Shown here piece by piece: positions 63,880-64,000 of a stretch of DNA of 64,000 nt. Under the pieces are notes generated by a model that had not been told where the DNA came from, searched no databases, and saw nothing but the letters and a program-made list of their open reading frames with translations. Origin of the DNA: Gammaproteobacteria bacterium (GTDB lineage: Bacteria > Pseudomonadota > Gammaproteobacteria > Arenicellales > JAJDZL01); contig JAJEHQ010000025.1 of assembly GCA_022823625.1 (NCBI GenBank), positions 100,217-164,216 on the forward strand. The letters are read 5' to 3'. A program made the position numbers and the translations under genes. Positions within the stretch are counted from its first letter, which is position 1, and each line of letters opens with the position of its first letter.

Positions 63880-64000
63880 CAGCATATCTTCTTGACGGGT
63901 CATTGAGGTTGCCAGCGCAAACGCCTCTCATCCGTCCAATCGCCCGAGTCCCCAGGGCTAATATATTTAATGCGGCATTGATGTCCGCATTGTCCGAATG
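63875..64000 (-). mobile_element. tnpB: TnpB (IS200/IS605 OrfB) C-terminal part, cut by right edge
   Basis: The last 41 codons and the TGA stop of a minus-strand gene that enters from the right. The sequence HSDNADINAALNILALG is the conserved end of the zinc-ribbon/RuvC-III region of TnpB, whose DxN motif holds a catalytic Asp. TnpB is the RNA-guided nuclease of these elements and the ancestor of Cas12. Whether the gene is complete cannot be seen. The tail after that motif (RAIGRMRGVCAGN) is typical. Confidence 0.75.

Noticed and set aside
1..64000. rRNA, tRNA or CRISPR arrays
   Set aside because: No tRNA cloverleaf, rRNA sequence or regularly spaced direct repeats were noticed; the only tandem repeats are coding and lie in the M23 peptidase gene.

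Overview
The window reads as a chromosomal segment of a free-living, Gram-negative gammaproteobacterium, probably marine or aquatic. Evidence for the class: a fis-purH-purD order, the neighbourhood anmK / M23 peptidase / divergent tyrS, a pcm-tolC-waaA arrangement, LPS assembly (waaA), and a narK-narGHJI-ppiC nitrate respiration operon laid out as in pseudomonads. Coding density is high. No rRNA, tRNA or CRISPR array is visible. The species cannot be named from this sequence.

Layout. 1-3.6 kb: a flotillin-like membrane protein cut by the left edge, a periplasmic-binding-fold protein without an export signal (AmiC-like) and a MarR regulator. 3.9-12.4 kb: an isoaspartyl methyltransferase and TolC on the plus strand, converging on a tight minus-strand housekeeping operon fis-purH-purD-purE-tsaC-hemF-waaA. 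12.7-24.1 kb: a GntR regulator, then a fused NarK1-NarK2 transporter, the complete respiratory nitrate reductase narGHJI and a parvulin foldase, closed by a bidirectional terminator. 24.4-32.0 kb: a TRAP transporter (dctP, dctM, dctQ) divergent from a three-gene operon of a GlpA-like flavoprotein, a second FAD oxidoreductase and a glycerol-kinase-like FGGY kinase. The kinase has Gly where glycerol kinase has its substrate-binding Arg, so the substrate may be another polyol.

32.2-37.6 kb: a secreted alginate-lyase-like protein, a small secreted protein, a second isoaspartyl methyltransferase, PEP carboxykinase and a DUF169 protein. 37.8-46.4 kb holds the most unusual locus: eight contiguous minus-strand genes, several overlapping. 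In transcription order they encode a secreted low-complexity protein, a lipoprotein with a glycine-zipper hairpin, a TPR-like periplasmic protein, a membrane-anchored PEGA/SUMF1 protein lacking the usual catalytic cysteines, a 55-residue single-span protein, an ExbB/TolQ-type channel protein, and two proteins with an ExbD/MotB-like N-terminal span joined to a periplasmic von Willebrand A (VWA) domain. I read this as a putative ion-driven envelope machine in which VWA domains replace the usual OmpA or TonB-linking module. I know of no described function for this combination.

46.6-47.7 kb is a decay zone: a DUF6338 gene broken by one stop codon, a proline-rich microprotein and an AAA ATPase remnant. 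47.8-54.2 kb: a ketopantoate-reductase-like gene, an O-methyltransferase, and a glxBCD/mgsABC plus type III glutamine synthetase (gmaS/glnT) cluster without the dehydrogenase genes of the N-methylglutamate pathway. 54.3-60.9 kb: anmK, an M23 peptidoglycan peptidase enlarged by a repetitive acidic region of about 500 residues, and tyrS. 60.9-64 kb: a class I glutamine amidotransferase, a thioesterase, a branched-chain-type ABC binding protein and, at the right edge, the C-terminus of a TnpB (IS200/IS605) gene.
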